Assembly: GCA_023953835.1 (NCBI GenBank)
Contig: JAMLJB010000001.1
Coordinates: 1,860,001 to 1,924,000, forward strand
Direction of reading: 5' to 3'
Source: Rhizobiaceae bacterium
GTDB lineage: Bacteria; Pseudomonadota; Alphaproteobacteria; Rhizobiales; Rhizobiaceae
Length of the DNA stretch: 64,000 nucleotides
The stretch's first letter is position 1. Each line of letters opens with the position of its first letter. The translations under genes were made by a program, and so were the position numbers. Of the stretch, positions 7,318 through 15,273 are shown one piece after another. The notes under the pieces are model-generated. The model saw only the letters and a program-made list of their open reading frames with translations. It was not told the origin of the DNA and made no database searches.

Positions 7318-7931
7318 GAAAGTTTGTCCCGGCAATTGCCGTCCTGCTGGCTGCCGCCGTCCCGGCGCAGGCTGCGCAGGGAACCGATCCGAGCTGGCCC
7401 TGCATCCAGCGCAAGGTGCCAGAGCTTTCGATGGGGCAGATATGGAACGGACCCGACCTGACGCCGGCGGCGCAGAACTGGGAGGAGGACAAGGACGTCG
7501 CCGAACTGGTGGCCGAGCTTTCGGCGCGGCGCATGCCTGTCGCGGATGCGCAGGCCGAAATCCGCAACCTGCCGCAGACGCTCGGGCCGGACCGGCTCGG
7601 TGAGCGGCTGCGCATGCTGGTGCAGGGCCTGTTCGACCACATGAACCGCGAGCGTTCGCAGGTGATTTCGGGCATCGGGCGCTATGCCCAGAAACAGCGT
7701 GACCTCGCCGCAGAACTGCGCAAGGAGGCATCGCAACTTGGCGAGCTGCACGCCAAGCCCGATGCTGACGCAAAGCAGATTGCCGCAATGACCGACCGCC
7801 TGAACTGGGAGACCCGCATATTCGAGGAACGCGTCCAGTCGCTGACCTATGTCTGCGAGGTTCCCACCATCATCGAGCAGCGGCTTTATGCATTGGCCAA
7901 GACGATCGGCGAGGTGCTGCCGAAGGAATAA
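7314..7931 (+). CDS. Exported coiled-coil protein of the PQQ/lut-like operon
   Basis: 205 residues with a signal peptide (AIAVLLAAAVPAQA, cleavage near residue 20). The mature part starts QGTDPSWPCIQRKVPELSMG and is otherwise mostly helical, with a likely coiled coil over about residues 100-180 (QKQRDLAAELRKEASQLGEL and DRLNWETRIFEERVQSLTYV). Two cysteines, near residues 28 and 180, could form a disulfide. I do not recognise a named function. It is the last gene of the operon, coupled to the permease by an ATGA overlap, and it resembles in position the exported protein (LutG) of lut clusters. It may bridge the permease to periplasmic partners. Confidence 0.7.
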   Translation: MRKFVPAIAVLLAAAVPAQAAQGTDPSWPCIQRKVPELSMGQIWNGPDLTPAAQNWEEDKDVAELVAELSARRMPVADAQAEIRNLPQTLGPDRLGERLRMLVQGLFDHMNRERSQVISGIGRYAQKQRDLAAELRKEASQLGELHAKPDADAKQIAAMTDRLNWETRIFEERVQSLTYVCEVPTIIEQRLYALAKTIGEVLPKE

Positions 7932-7951
7932 CGGCAGCGGGACGAGGGGTG

Positions 7952-8983
7952 TTACGTCAGCAGCAGCGCGACGGCGGTGGCGGCGGCTCCGTTGCTTGCG
8001 GCGTTGCGCACGGATCGGGCTGCCGGAATGAGGTCCGCGAGATCGACGAAGGGGCGGCCCAGCCTGTCGGCAAGCCGTCTCACCTGCCAGCGACCGATGC
8101 CCGCGCCGACGACTGGTGCGTTGCCGTCGTCCAGCCGCGACGACACGCGAAATGCCGCGTCGTGCACCATGCGAAGCTGCTGCTCGGAAAACCATTCCGC
8201 CACGGAGCGCCAGTCGCCTGTCGCGAGTTCGTCGGCGTCGCGTCCCACCATGCGCGCCAGCCGCGCGGTGGATGCGGCTACAGACTTCTCCATTCCGTCC
8301 GCCGTGGCGTGCAAATCGTCGGCCTCGTCAAGCACGCCCATGATGCGGTGGACATCGGCGATGGACGCGAAATATTCGTTCATAAGCGGCGTGACCTCGC
8401 CTCTCACGATTGCCGTGGCCGACACGCCGAAAAGGAAGGTGCGCGTGAAGCCGGTATAGACCAGTTCCCCGGTCAACAGACGCTCGGCGTCGGTATAGGC
8501 CCGGTTCGCGATCCTGCCGTCGCGCGTGGCGATGATGTCGGTGGTGGTCGAACCCATGTCCACGAACAGCCCCTGGCCCACCAGCCTGCCGACCAGCGAG
8601 GCGGTGGCGTGCCAGTTCGCCGAAGCGATGTCGGCGGTGTGGCCCGCCGCCTCTGCGATGCCGAGGAAACCGGAGCGGCCCGCATAGATGCGCTTGTCGG
8701 CAACCGGAATGTGCGCCTCGATCACACGCAACAGCGCGTTGACCCCTTCCGTTCGGTTGGCGAACAGATCGGTCAGTTCGCCGGTCATCGTGACGGCGGC
8801 GGACGTGCAGCCGTCGCATTTGCCGGATACGAGTTCGAGCGCCTGAGTCAGCCTGTCCAGCCCCTGCCAGAGCGGCGTCGCGAACGTCTCCGCATGGCTC
8901 ACGCGGCCATTGTCGACCCGCGAGAATTTCAGGTGCGCGCCACCGACATCGAAACCGGCGATTGATCTTGATGCTTTGGTCAT
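7952..8983 (-). CDS. H4MPT-linked C1 transfer pathway protein, MfnF-like (ASKHA/hydantoinase-related fold)
   Basis: A 343-residue protein with two phosphate-binding motifs of the hydantoinase/oxoprolinase-like ASKHA fold: IAGFDVGGAHLK at residues 8-19 and LFVDMGSTTTDIIATR near residue 140. The ATG at 8981-8983 gives the expected N-terminus; a much longer open frame upstream is not coding. The family is found only in organisms with H4MPT-dependent C1 metabolism. Archaeal MfnF joins the tyramine-glutamate unit to the aminomethylfuran of methanofuran, so this protein probably performs the matching step in the bacterial methanofuran analogue. It converges on the ABC operon (20 bases apart) and diverges from the HisA-like gene. 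Confidence 0.82.
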   Translation of the reverse strand: MTKASRSIAGFDVGGAHLKFSRVDNGRVSHAETFATPLWQGLDRLTQALELVSGKCDGCTSAAVTMTGELTDLFANRTEGVNALLRVIEAHIPVADKRIYAGRSGFLGIAEAAGHTADIASANWHATASLVGRLVGQGLFVDMGSTTTDIIATRDGRIANRAYTDAERLLTGELVYTGFTRTFLFGVSATAIVRGEVTPLMNEYFASIADVHRIMGVLDEADDLHATADGMEKSVAASTARLARMVGRDADELATGDWRSVAEWFSEQQLRMVHDAAFRVSSRLDDGNAPVVGAGIGRWQVRRLADRLGRPFVDLADLIPAARSVRNAASNGAAATAVALLLT

Positions 8984-8998
8984 GCTTCTTCGTCGCTG

Positions 8999-9724
8999 TT
9001 GCCGTTCCGTTTTGTGGGTCTGAGCTTGCGTATCATTCCGGTTCTCGACTTGAAAGGCGGTCTCGTCGTGCGGGCGCATCAGGGCCGCCGCGACGAATAT
9101 CGCCCCATCGAAACGCCGCTCAGCGCCAGCGCCGATCCGGTTGCGGTGGCCGAAGGTCTGCGCGGCCTGTATCCGTTCGCGACCTTTTATTGCGCCGACC
9201 TCGACGCCATCGAGGGCCGTGCGCCGAACGCTGTCGCCGTCGAGCGCCTGTCGGGGATGGATCATCCGCCCGCCATCTGGCTCGATGCCGGGTTCGGCGA
9301 TGCGGACACGCTGCAACGCGCGCTCGCCAATCCGCAGGTGCATCCGGTGATGGGTACCGAATCGCAGCGCGATGGCCGACTGCTGCGAAGCTTCACCGCC
9401 GAGCCGCGACTGGTGTTGTCGCTCGATTTTTTCCCTGATGGCTATCGCGGGCCGCCCGAACTGCTCGACCGCGCCGATTTGTGGCCGCAAACCATTATCG
9501 TCATGACGCTGGCGCGGGTGGGTGCGGGCGGCGGACCAGATTTCGCGCTGCTCGGGACAATCAAAGAGAGGGCGCAAGGGCGGACTGTGGTTGCCGCGGG
9601 CGGGGTGAGTGGCGTGCGGGATGTCGAAGAGCTGCATGCGCTCGGCATCGATGCGGTTCTGATGGCGACCGCCCTGCATGGCGGCAGGTTCACCTCGTCG
9701 CAACTGGATAGTCTTCAGCGATGA
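8999..9724 (+). CDS. HisA/HisF-related TIM-barrel protein of the H4MPT cluster
   Basis: A 241-residue TIM-barrel protein related to the histidine enzyme HisA: RIIPVLDLKGGLVVRAHQG at the N-terminus and VVAAGGVSGVRDVEELHALG near the C-terminal phosphate site. It is too divergent and in the wrong context for histidine synthesis; homologues occur in H4MPT clusters of methylotrophs and archaea with unknown function. The start is uncertain: TTG 8999, GTG 9014 and TTG 9026 are all in frame, and the last would begin directly at the conserved LRIIPVLDLKGG. The start lies only 16-43 bases from the oppositely oriented MfnF-like gene. Confidence 0.72.
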   Translation: MPFRFVGLSLRIIPVLDLKGGLVVRAHQGRRDEYRPIETPLSASADPVAVAEGLRGLYPFATFYCADLDAIEGRAPNAVAVERLSGMDHPPAIWLDAGFGDADTLQRALANPQVHPVMGTESQRDGRLLRSFTAEPRLVLSLDFFPDGYRGPPELLDRADLWPQTIIVMTLARVGAGGGPDFALLGTIKERAQGRTVVAAGGVSGVRDVEELHALGIDAVLMATALHGGRFTSSQLDSLQR

Positions 9725-9730
9725 AGAATC

Positions 9731-9758
9731 GAACAGGAGGGCGTTCGCCCTCCTGTTC
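9731..9758. terminator. Perfect 12-bp hairpin, bidirectional terminator candidate
   Basis: GAACAGGAGGGC, a four-base loop GTTC, then GCCCTCCTGTTC. It lies 6 bases after the stop of the HisA-like gene (plus strand) and 86 bases beyond the stop of fae (minus strand), between convergent genes. The T-run on either side is short, so termination efficiency is uncertain. Confidence 0.65.
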
Positions 9759-9843
9759 TTCAAAGGCCAAGTAGCCGTTTCAGCCGCTGCAACAGGCCCT
9801 CCGGCTCAGCCGTGGGCTTCGCCTGTGCGGGGCTGCCTCCTGT

Positions 9844-10353
9844 CTATGAAGCACCGAAAGGATGTTTGACCGAATCGCGCTGCTTGGTGGCTTCGGCAGC
9901 CGTTGGCGTGCCGGCGATGGCGCGGGCAAGCGCTTCCTTGGTTGCGCGATAGTTGTAGTCCTGGATCTTCGCGTCGTCGTCGGCTTCCCAGTGAATGAAC
10001 ACGCCGACGCAGATGAACAAATCATCGGCCTCAGCGGCGGGAATCGTGCCGTCCGCAACGCTGTCCTGCACGGCCTTGGCCACGGCGAACTGCGCCGGGC
10101 CGAACATCTGCACCGCCTGCTTCGCGCCCTTGATGGTGACCTTGTTGAACATCACCGTGTTCGGCTTGCAGGGAAGGTTCGGCGCGATCACCGCCAGCAG
10201 GCTTGTGAAACCGTCCTTGTTGTTGGTGAGCGCGTTGCAGAATGCCGCTTCGACCGGGCTTCCTCGCGGCCCGATCAGAAGGTCGATGTGAGCAACTTCA
10301 TTGCCGTCCCCGACCAGTGATTCACCAACCATTACCTTGTTGATTTTCGCCAT
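9844..10353 (-). CDS. fae: Formaldehyde-activating enzyme Fae
   Basis: A 169-residue protein that condenses formaldehyde with H4MPT to methylene-H4MPT, the entry of formaldehyde into the pathway. It starts [20 protein letters not shown] with the catalytic histidine in VAHIDLLIG (residue 22) and keeps [15 protein letters not shown] and [18 protein letters not shown]. The whole protein is very like Fae of Methylorubrum extorquens. The ATG at 10351-10353 is preceded by GGAGGAG; the open frame continues upstream but the extension has no Fae similarity. It is the last gene of the minus-strand H4MPT operon, 148 bases after the CitG-like gene, and may also have its own promoter because Fae is usually abundant. 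Confidence 0.97.
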   Translation of the reverse strand: MAKINKVMVGESLVGDGNEVAHIDLLIGPRGSPVEAAFCNALTNNKDGFTSLLAVIAPNLPCKPNTVMFNKVTIKGAKQAVQMFGPAQFAVAKAVQDSVADGTIPAAEADDLFICVGVFIHWEADDDAKIQDYNYRATKEALARAIAGTPTAAEATKQRDSVKHPFGAS

Positions 10354-10501
10354 TGCCAATTCTCCTCCAGAATTTTCAGGAGTCCAAAGACGCCGCGACC
10401 GAGCGGACGCTCGATGGACGACTATCCTTGTTGGCAGCGCCCGGAGAATGCCGGACCGGTTGGCTAGATAGCCGCAGGGAACTTGTCCCTGCTCCCAAAA
10501 T
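10354..10501 (-). promoter_or_regulatory. fae leader with hairpin at 10474-10492
   Basis: A 148-base gap between the CitG-like gene and fae, the largest inside the operon. A small hairpin (GCAGGGA, loop ACTTG, TCCCTGC) sits 10 bases beyond the CitG-like stop. It could attenuate or process the transcript and so allow fae to be expressed at a different level. No convincing -35/-10 pair was found. Confidence 0.35.
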
Positions 10502-11365
10502 TCAAGCATTAACACCGGGATTATGCAAGCGCTCGATCAAGCTATGGACGAAAAGGCAACACACGGTCAGGTCCGCCGAAGTTCCCGGATTGATGCCGCG
10601 TTTCTTCAGGCTTTCATCGAAGCCGAGCAACAGGTTCAGCTTCGCCGCTTCGTTGGTGATGAGCGCCAGCCGGTCGCGGATTTGTGCCGCTTCGGCCTTT
10701 ACGGATTCGGCGCGATTCGCGCCGGATTTGCGCTGGATATGGCTGTCGGGAAAAGCGGTCAGGAACGCCATATAGACAGCAACCGTCGGCCACATGCCAT
10801 GCCTTCCTTCCCTCAACGCCGATGCCAGCGCGGGCAGGCCGGTCTCGAATATGTCCTTGTAATCATTGGCGTATTGGTAGGCGATGCGGTCGCGGTTCGC
10901 CGCCTCGCGCATCGCGTCGAGCAGGCCCGCGCGGGGCGGTTCGCGCACATCGTTCGCGCCGCCGTCGCCCAGCCCGCCGGGGTTCGCCGTCGCTATCGCC
11001 TCAAAGATTGCGGCTGTGTCCTGCATGGTCATGCGTTCGAGAACGTTGGCGATACCGGCGCGCAGGTCGGCGGCCTCCGTCAGCGCGGCGTCCGCGACCG
11101 GCGCGCAGAGCAGAAGAATGCCGAGATTGGTATTGGCGTGCACCGCTGTCTGTGTCGCCCTCACCGCGTCGAGTATGCGCCGTCCGACCGGCAGAGCCGG
11201 GTCGGACATGGGTGCTGCCGAAACGCGTGCGCTGGTCAGGAAGTCTTGCGCCGACATGCCGTGCCCCCCGGCGAAGCGGTGCACATTGCCCGGCTTCAGC
11301 GCGTCGATCTCCTGCTCGCAGGCGTAGACGAAGGCGTCGCGGACGAGTTTGCGCCGCGCTTCCAT
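10502..11365 (-). CDS. CitG-like triphosphoribosyl-dephospho-CoA synthase family protein of the H4MPT cluster (Orf5 type)
   Basis: A 287-residue protein with the CitG/MdcB signature [20 protein letters not shown] (residues 18-37), and [20 protein letters not shown] further on. CitG-family enzymes transfer ATP-derived groups to make the citrate/malonate lyase prosthetic group, but no lyase genes are near. In methylotrophs the homologue (orf5) is required for H4MPT-linked C1 oxidation and is thought to act in H4MPT or methanofuran-analogue synthesis, probably forming a phosphoribosyl bond. The ATG at 11363-11365 overlaps the upstream stop as TGATG. Confidence 0.8.
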   Translation of the reverse strand: MEARRKLVRDAFVYACEQEIDALKPGNVHRFAGGHGMSAQDFLTSARVSAAPMSDPALPVGRRILDAVRATQTAVHANTNLGILLLCAPVADAALTEAADLRAGIANVLERMTMQDTAAIFEAIATANPGGLGDGGANDVREPPRAGLLDAMREAANRDRIAYQYANDYKDIFETGLPALASALREGRHGMWPTVAVYMAFLTAFPDSHIQRKSGANRAESVKAEAAQIRDRLALITNEAAKLNLLLGFDESLKKRGINPGTSADLTVCCLFVHSLIERLHNPGVNA

Positions 11366-12282
11366 CAGGGGATCGCCGACGACACCAGCCGTGGTGGTTG
11401 GCGGGTCGCGACCAATGCGATCAGCGCGTCCGCGACGGCGGCGGAAATATCGACATCGACCACCGATTGAAGCCCCGACCATGCCGGCATGCTGTTGACC
11501 TCCAGCACGTACAGGTCCCCGCTTCGCGCCCTGATGATGTCCACGCCCGCGAAATCCGCCTCGACCGCTTGAGCGGCGGCGACCGCGAGCCGGTCCAGTT
11601 CGACGGACAAGTTGGCTTCGCTCGCCTCCGGCGAGCCGCCGCGATTGACATTGGTGATCCATTCCGAACTGCGTCGGCGCATCCGGGCGACGGCTCGGCC
11701 TGCGCAAACGAAGACGCGATAGTCATGGAAGGGCGGGCCGTCGCGGTTCACGTAGTGCTGGAGATAATAGGTGTCCGCAACCTGCTCGGGCGGCGGAAGA
11801 TCGGCGGCGGAATTGACAAGGCAAATGCCCCGGCCCTGCGCGCCGAACAAGGGTTTCAGCACCAGCGGAACGCCTTCGCGCGCGACGATCTCGCCTGCGG
11901 CTTGCAACCCCTCGACCGCGAAGCTGCGTGGCGTGGGAATGCCCTGCGCGGCAAGCAGGAACGTCGTCATCGACTTGTCCACGCAGCGCTCAATGGCCTT
12001 GGCCGAGTTCCACACCGGCACGCCCAGCCGTTCCAGCGCGTGCAGGATGCCCAGCCTGCGGGTGACGGCCTCGAAACTGCCCGCTGCGATAGAGCGGACA
12101 AGTACGGCGTCCGGTAGTTTCTCGCCGAGGCCGGGAATCGTCAGGCCGTGCGCCGCGCCGGAATCGAAAACCAGGCTTGCGAGTGGCGCGACCGTGACCT
12201 TCGCGCCATGCGCCCGCAAGGCCCGCGCAAGCGCCTTCGATTGCGGCCCCGTGCAGTCGTTGCAGAGCAGGATGTCAAGCAT
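11365..12282 (-). CDS. RimK-family ATP-grasp ligase (MptN-like)
   Basis: A 305-residue ATP-grasp protein: VPLVLKPLFGAQGRGICLV is the ATP-binding lysine and glycine loop (about residues 137-155), and DIIRARSGDLYVLEVNSMPAW carries the metal-binding E-V-N. RimK-type ligases add glutamate through alpha or gamma amide bonds; archaeal MptN adds glutamate to H4MPT. In this cluster it likely adds glutamate to H4MPT or to the methanofuran analogue. It lies 8 bases after mch and its stop overlaps the start of the CitG-like gene. Confidence 0.8.
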   Translation of the reverse strand: MLDILLCNDCTGPQSKALARALRAHGAKVTVAPLASLVFDSGAAHGLTIPGLGEKLPDAVLVRSIAAGSFEAVTRRLGILHALERLGVPVWNSAKAIERCVDKSMTTFLLAAQGIPTPRSFAVEGLQAAGEIVAREGVPLVLKPLFGAQGRGICLVNSAADLPPPEQVADTYYLQHYVNRDGPPFHDYRVFVCAGRAVARMRRRSSEWITNVNRGGSPEASEANLSVELDRLAVAAAQAVEADFAGVDIIRARSGDLYVLEVNSMPAWSGLQSVVDVDISAAVADALIALVATRQPPRLVSSAIP

Positions 12283-12290
12283 GGGTGATG

Positions 12291-13232
12291 CTAACCAAGG
12301 CTGCGTTCCAGCAACAACAGGTCCCGTCCGCCCGTCCGGAAAGTCTCGCCGGTTTCCACGTTGGTCACGATGGCCTCGGCAGGACTGAAAAGCAGCGGGT
12401 CGATGGCGTAGAAATCGCCTTTGAACGCCTTGAAGATTTCGGCGAATGGACGCCCGTAGTCCCGCGACGTGATGCTGGGGAGCTGTTCCGCCAGACGCCT
12501 CGCCGCCTCCGACGACCCCCTGACGAAAAGCTGCACCAGCCCGCCATAGATGATGGCGTCGTTGGTTCGCCCCATCGCGGTGAGGAAATCGGGGTGCGGC
12601 GCGGGCAGCGGCACGCAGGCCGCGCCTTCCAGAATATCGTCGAGCGGAAATTTGAGGTCGTTCGCCTTGTGCAGCGCGACTTCCAGCACGCGGGCGACGA
12701 TCTGCGCGGTGCCCGCGAGGCTTTGCGTAGGCGCGAAGACGAATGTGAGCTTTTCGGGCGCAAGGCCTGTCGCGTCCGCGACCTTGCGTACGATTGCCTC
12801 GACCGGCGGTTTGGCCGTTTCAAGGATCAGCACGCAGTTCTCGGCCTGCTCCTCATAGCCCAGTGTCTGGAACAGGGGCTCGACGCGGGCCAGCGCGCGT
12901 CCCGGTCCCGAGCCCATTGCGAAATAATCGCCGTTGGACAGGCTCCATCCCGCATATTGCGCGGCTAGGCAGGCGAGCACCGGCTGCGAGGAGCGAACCT
13001 CCACGATGAGCGGCCATTTCGGCGTGGCGCGATCCATGCCGGTGGTGATCGTGCCGAGGCCGCCCATGGCGGCGCGTGCCATCTGGAGACCCGCCTCGAT
13101 GCTGCCCGTGCATCTGGCTCCCGCGTCGACCAGCGTTTCACCGAGCGGTCCGGTTGTTGCAGCGATTCGCAAATTGTCGGCGTCATGCAGCATCTCAGCG
13201 ACAATCGCGCCTGCGTTTGCGTTCAGAGACAT
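12291..13232 (-). CDS. mch: Methenyltetrahydromethanopterin cyclohydrolase
   Basis: A 313-residue cytoplasmic enzyme that hydrolyses methenyl-H4MPT to N5-formyl-H4MPT. Recognisable segments are ARCTGSIEAGLQMARAAMGG, YAGWSLSNGDYFAMGSGPGR and TNDAIIYGGLVQLFV, all typical of Mch. The ATG at 13230-13232 is preceded by GGGAGGG at about 5 bases; an ATG 15 bases upstream is less well placed. The product is handed to the Fhc complex encoded on the other strand at 16792-21159. The gene sits between two ATP-grasp ligase genes, as in other methylotrophs. Confidence 0.97.
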   Translation of the reverse strand: MSLNANAGAIVAEMLHDADNLRIAATTGPLGETLVDAGARCTGSIEAGLQMARAAMGGLGTITTGMDRATPKWPLIVEVRSSQPVLACLAAQYAGWSLSNGDYFAMGSGPGRALARVEPLFQTLGYEEQAENCVLILETAKPPVEAIVRKVADATGLAPEKLTFVFAPTQSLAGTAQIVARVLEVALHKANDLKFPLDDILEGAACVPLPAPHPDFLTAMGRTNDAIIYGGLVQLFVRGSSEAARRLAEQLPSITSRDYGRPFAEIFKAFKGDFYAIDPLLFSPAEAIVTNVETGETFRTGGRDLLLLERSLG

Positions 13233-13243
13233 CGGACCCTCCC

Positions 13244-14368
13244 TCATGGCCGGTCATCTGCCCAGTTGCATTCGAGCAGCCGCGCGTTCCTGCTCAGGTT
13301 GCGGCGCGCGTCGGCCGCGGTGCGGCCTTCGCCGAAAACCGTGCAGACCGGATCGCCCGCTTCCAGCCGGCTGCCGGCGTGCTGCCAGTCGGCAGTCCAT
13401 GCGGGCCAATGAAATACGGGCAAACTGCTCAACGGCCTTGGTGCATAGGCGATCATGGACGCGACCGAACCTTCGGCGCGAGGCAGGCTGAACGGCTCGC
13501 CGCGTGACGCATTCACATGCGCCTCGAAGAGCGGCGCTTCACCGCTGTCGAAAAGGTCGAGCGTCGCGCCGGGTCGCGGATTGATTTCGAGCAGCGTGTA
13601 CCGGCCGTTGGCGCGCAGGAAATCGGCGCTGCAAAGGCCGAGCAAGCCCGAACGCTCCACAAGCCCGTCGAGCCATGCGCCGATCATTTTGGCGTCGCGC
13701 CGGGGAAAGCGCGCGAGCCGCACCGCGCCGCCATAGCGATAGGGCGCGCCCGGCGCGGGCGACTGCCACTGGCGGCTGTAGCCGACCACATGCGCGCGGC
13801 GACCGTCGGCAACGAACAGCGCGGAGACGGGCGTGCCGCTGAGGCGTTGCTGGTAGTAATAGCTGTCGTGCGGATCGCTGCCCGCCGCATCGCGAACATG
13901 TGTGCCGCCCGCCCCGCCCGCGCGCTTGGCCAGCCAGTTCTCTGGATCTGTCGGGGCGTCTTGCCGCATGGCGGGATGCGGGATGCCAAGCGTGGCGCAA
14001 TCGGCGGCCAGCGCCTGTGGGTCCTTGATGCGGGCGATTGTGGTTCCGACGTTTCCCGTCAGCGGAAAGCCGCGCGCAAGTTCGTCCACAAGGGATGTCA
14101 GGCGCTCGAATCCGGAACCGAGCACAAGGCAATCCACTTCTTCGCCATCCGCCAGTTGCCGCAACGCGGCGGGCACGTTGGCGGCATCCACGCCTGTATG
14201 CAGGCCGCCGGGCAGGCGCGCCGTGCGGATGCTGACGGCGAGCGTGTCGAGGTCGCAGAAGAAATCGGCGACCAGCGGACGATAGCCCGCGCGCATTGCG
14301 GCCTGCGCCAGGGCGCGACCGGACACGGCGGCGATGAGGGCCGTCTTACCTGGCAATTTCACGAGCAA
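13244..14368 (-). CDS. ATP-grasp domain protein of the H4MPT cluster (Orf17-like)
   Basis: A 374-residue protein with an N-terminal Rossmann-like part (TALIAAVSGRALAQAAMRAG) and an ATP-grasp core: WLAKRAGGAGGTHV holds the ATP lysine, and ANGRYTLLEINPRPGATLDL the metal-binding E-I-N-P-R. Homologues (orf17) are confined to H4MPT-using bacteria and are needed for growth on C1 compounds. A ligase role in assembling the methanofuran analogue, similar to archaeal MfnD, is inferred. The 5' end overlaps mtdB by 23 bases; a slightly later non-ATG start is possible because family members often begin nearer the ALIAAVSGRAL motif. Confidence 0.78.
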   Translation of the reverse strand: MLVKLPGKTALIAAVSGRALAQAAMRAGYRPLVADFFCDLDTLAVSIRTARLPGGLHTGVDAANVPAALRQLADGEEVDCLVLGSGFERLTSLVDELARGFPLTGNVGTTIARIKDPQALAADCATLGIPHPAMRQDAPTDPENWLAKRAGGAGGTHVRDAAGSDPHDSYYYQQRLSGTPVSALFVADGRRAHVVGYSRQWQSPAPGAPYRYGGAVRLARFPRRDAKMIGAWLDGLVERSGLLGLCSADFLRANGRYTLLEINPRPGATLDLFDSGEAPLFEAHVNASRGEPFSLPRAEGSVASMIAYAPRPLSSLPVFHWPAWTADWQHAGSRLEAGDPVCTVFGEGRTAADARRNLSRNARLLECNWADDRP

Positions 14369-15242
14369 GCGAAAACGCGTCCTGAAAATCGAAAGCGACC
14401 ACCTTATCGGCCTCGATCATCTTCTTGAAAAGCCCGGATTCGACCTTGTACTTGACATTTCCGATGGCGAGCGGGCCGATGCCGACCGCCTTCGTGCCAT
14501 CAAGCGCTTCGCTGTCGGCGTGAACCGACAGTCCCTCGATCCCGGCGGGCGGAACCGCGTTGACGTCGGCGGCCACCAGCAGATGCGTGGCGCTGCCAAG
14601 CTGGCCCTTCGACAGAACCTGCACGCCTGCCTTTGCCGCGGACAGGACGACCTCCGATTCGGCGGCGATGGATGTCTTGCCCCGCTCGGTTGAGCCATCG
14701 GTCGCCGCGACCTGAACGTCGAAGCGCTGCTTCATCTCCGCGCCGATCGCCTCGACGCGGCTCGCGCCATCGTGTCCGACCAGCGTCACCCGCGCGCCCT
14801 GCCTCGCGGCGATAACGGCGGTGCAGAAGCCGACCACGCCCGTGGCCCCGAAAATGGCGACACGCGTGTCCTTCAAGCTGCGGTCGAACTTTTTCGTCAG
14901 CGCCTTCTCCACCTTGGCGACCATGGCCGCGGCGGTGGTGAACGATCCTGCGGGATCGGCGAACACGGAAAGCTGGAAGGGCGGCACCATCGCCTTTTTC
15001 GCCGCGTTGAACATGTCGAGCGCAAGCGAAACGTCCTTGCCGGCGATGAACACGCCGGAATCCGCACCGGCATCCGGCGGACGCGAGAAGATCGCGTCCT
15101 GCACCAGCCCGGTCACTTCGCCGAGGCTCACGCCCGTATAGGGCACCACCGCGTCGAACCCCGCGTCGAGCGCCATGTTCACGTCGAAGGGGCTCATGTG
15201 CTTCAGCGGCGTTATCATGTGAAGGATGTGTTTGCGCACCAT
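14346..15242 (-). CDS. mtdB: NAD(P)-dependent methylene-H4MPT dehydrogenase
   Basis: A 298-residue oxidoreductase that converts methylene-H4MPT to methenyl-H4MPT. The dinucleotide-binding motif is VAIFGATGVVGFCTAVIAAR and the N-terminal pterin-binding region is ITPLKHMSPFDVNMALDAGF. The ATG at 15240-15242 (MVRKHILHMITPLKH) is preferred because it gives the family N-terminus; a longer start at 15293 would overlap beta-RFAP synthase. MtdB rather than MtdA is favoured by the H4MPT context. It follows beta-RFAP synthase by 31 bases and precedes the ATP-grasp gene with a short overlap. Confidence 0.93.
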   Translation of the reverse strand: MVRKHILHMITPLKHMSPFDVNMALDAGFDAVVPYTGVSLGEVTGLVQDAIFSRPPDAGADSGVFIAGKDVSLALDMFNAAKKAMVPPFQLSVFADPAGSFTTAAAMVAKVEKALTKKFDRSLKDTRVAIFGATGVVGFCTAVIAARQGARVTLVGHDGASRVEAIGAEMKQRFDVQVAATDGSTERGKTSIAAESEVVLSAAKAGVQVLSKGQLGSATHLLVAADVNAVPPAGIEGLSVHADSEALDGTKAVGIGPLAIGNVKYKVESGLFKKMIEADKVVAFDFQDAFSLAREIAR

Positions 15243-15273
15243 GAAAATGTTCTCAGTTTGAATTGAGGGCAGT

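Noticed and set aside
8999..9724. hisA of the histidine pathway
   Set aside because: Too divergent and isolated from other his genes; its context is H4MPT cofactor synthesis.
8984..9763. A long N-terminal extension of the MfnF-like protein (start at 9763)
   Set aside because: The extension is antisense to the HisA-like gene, has shadow composition, and the family N-terminus begins at 8983.
10502..11365. citG for citrate lyase maturation
   Set aside because: No citCDEFX or mdc genes nearby, and position between mch and fae fits the methylotroph orf5 instead.
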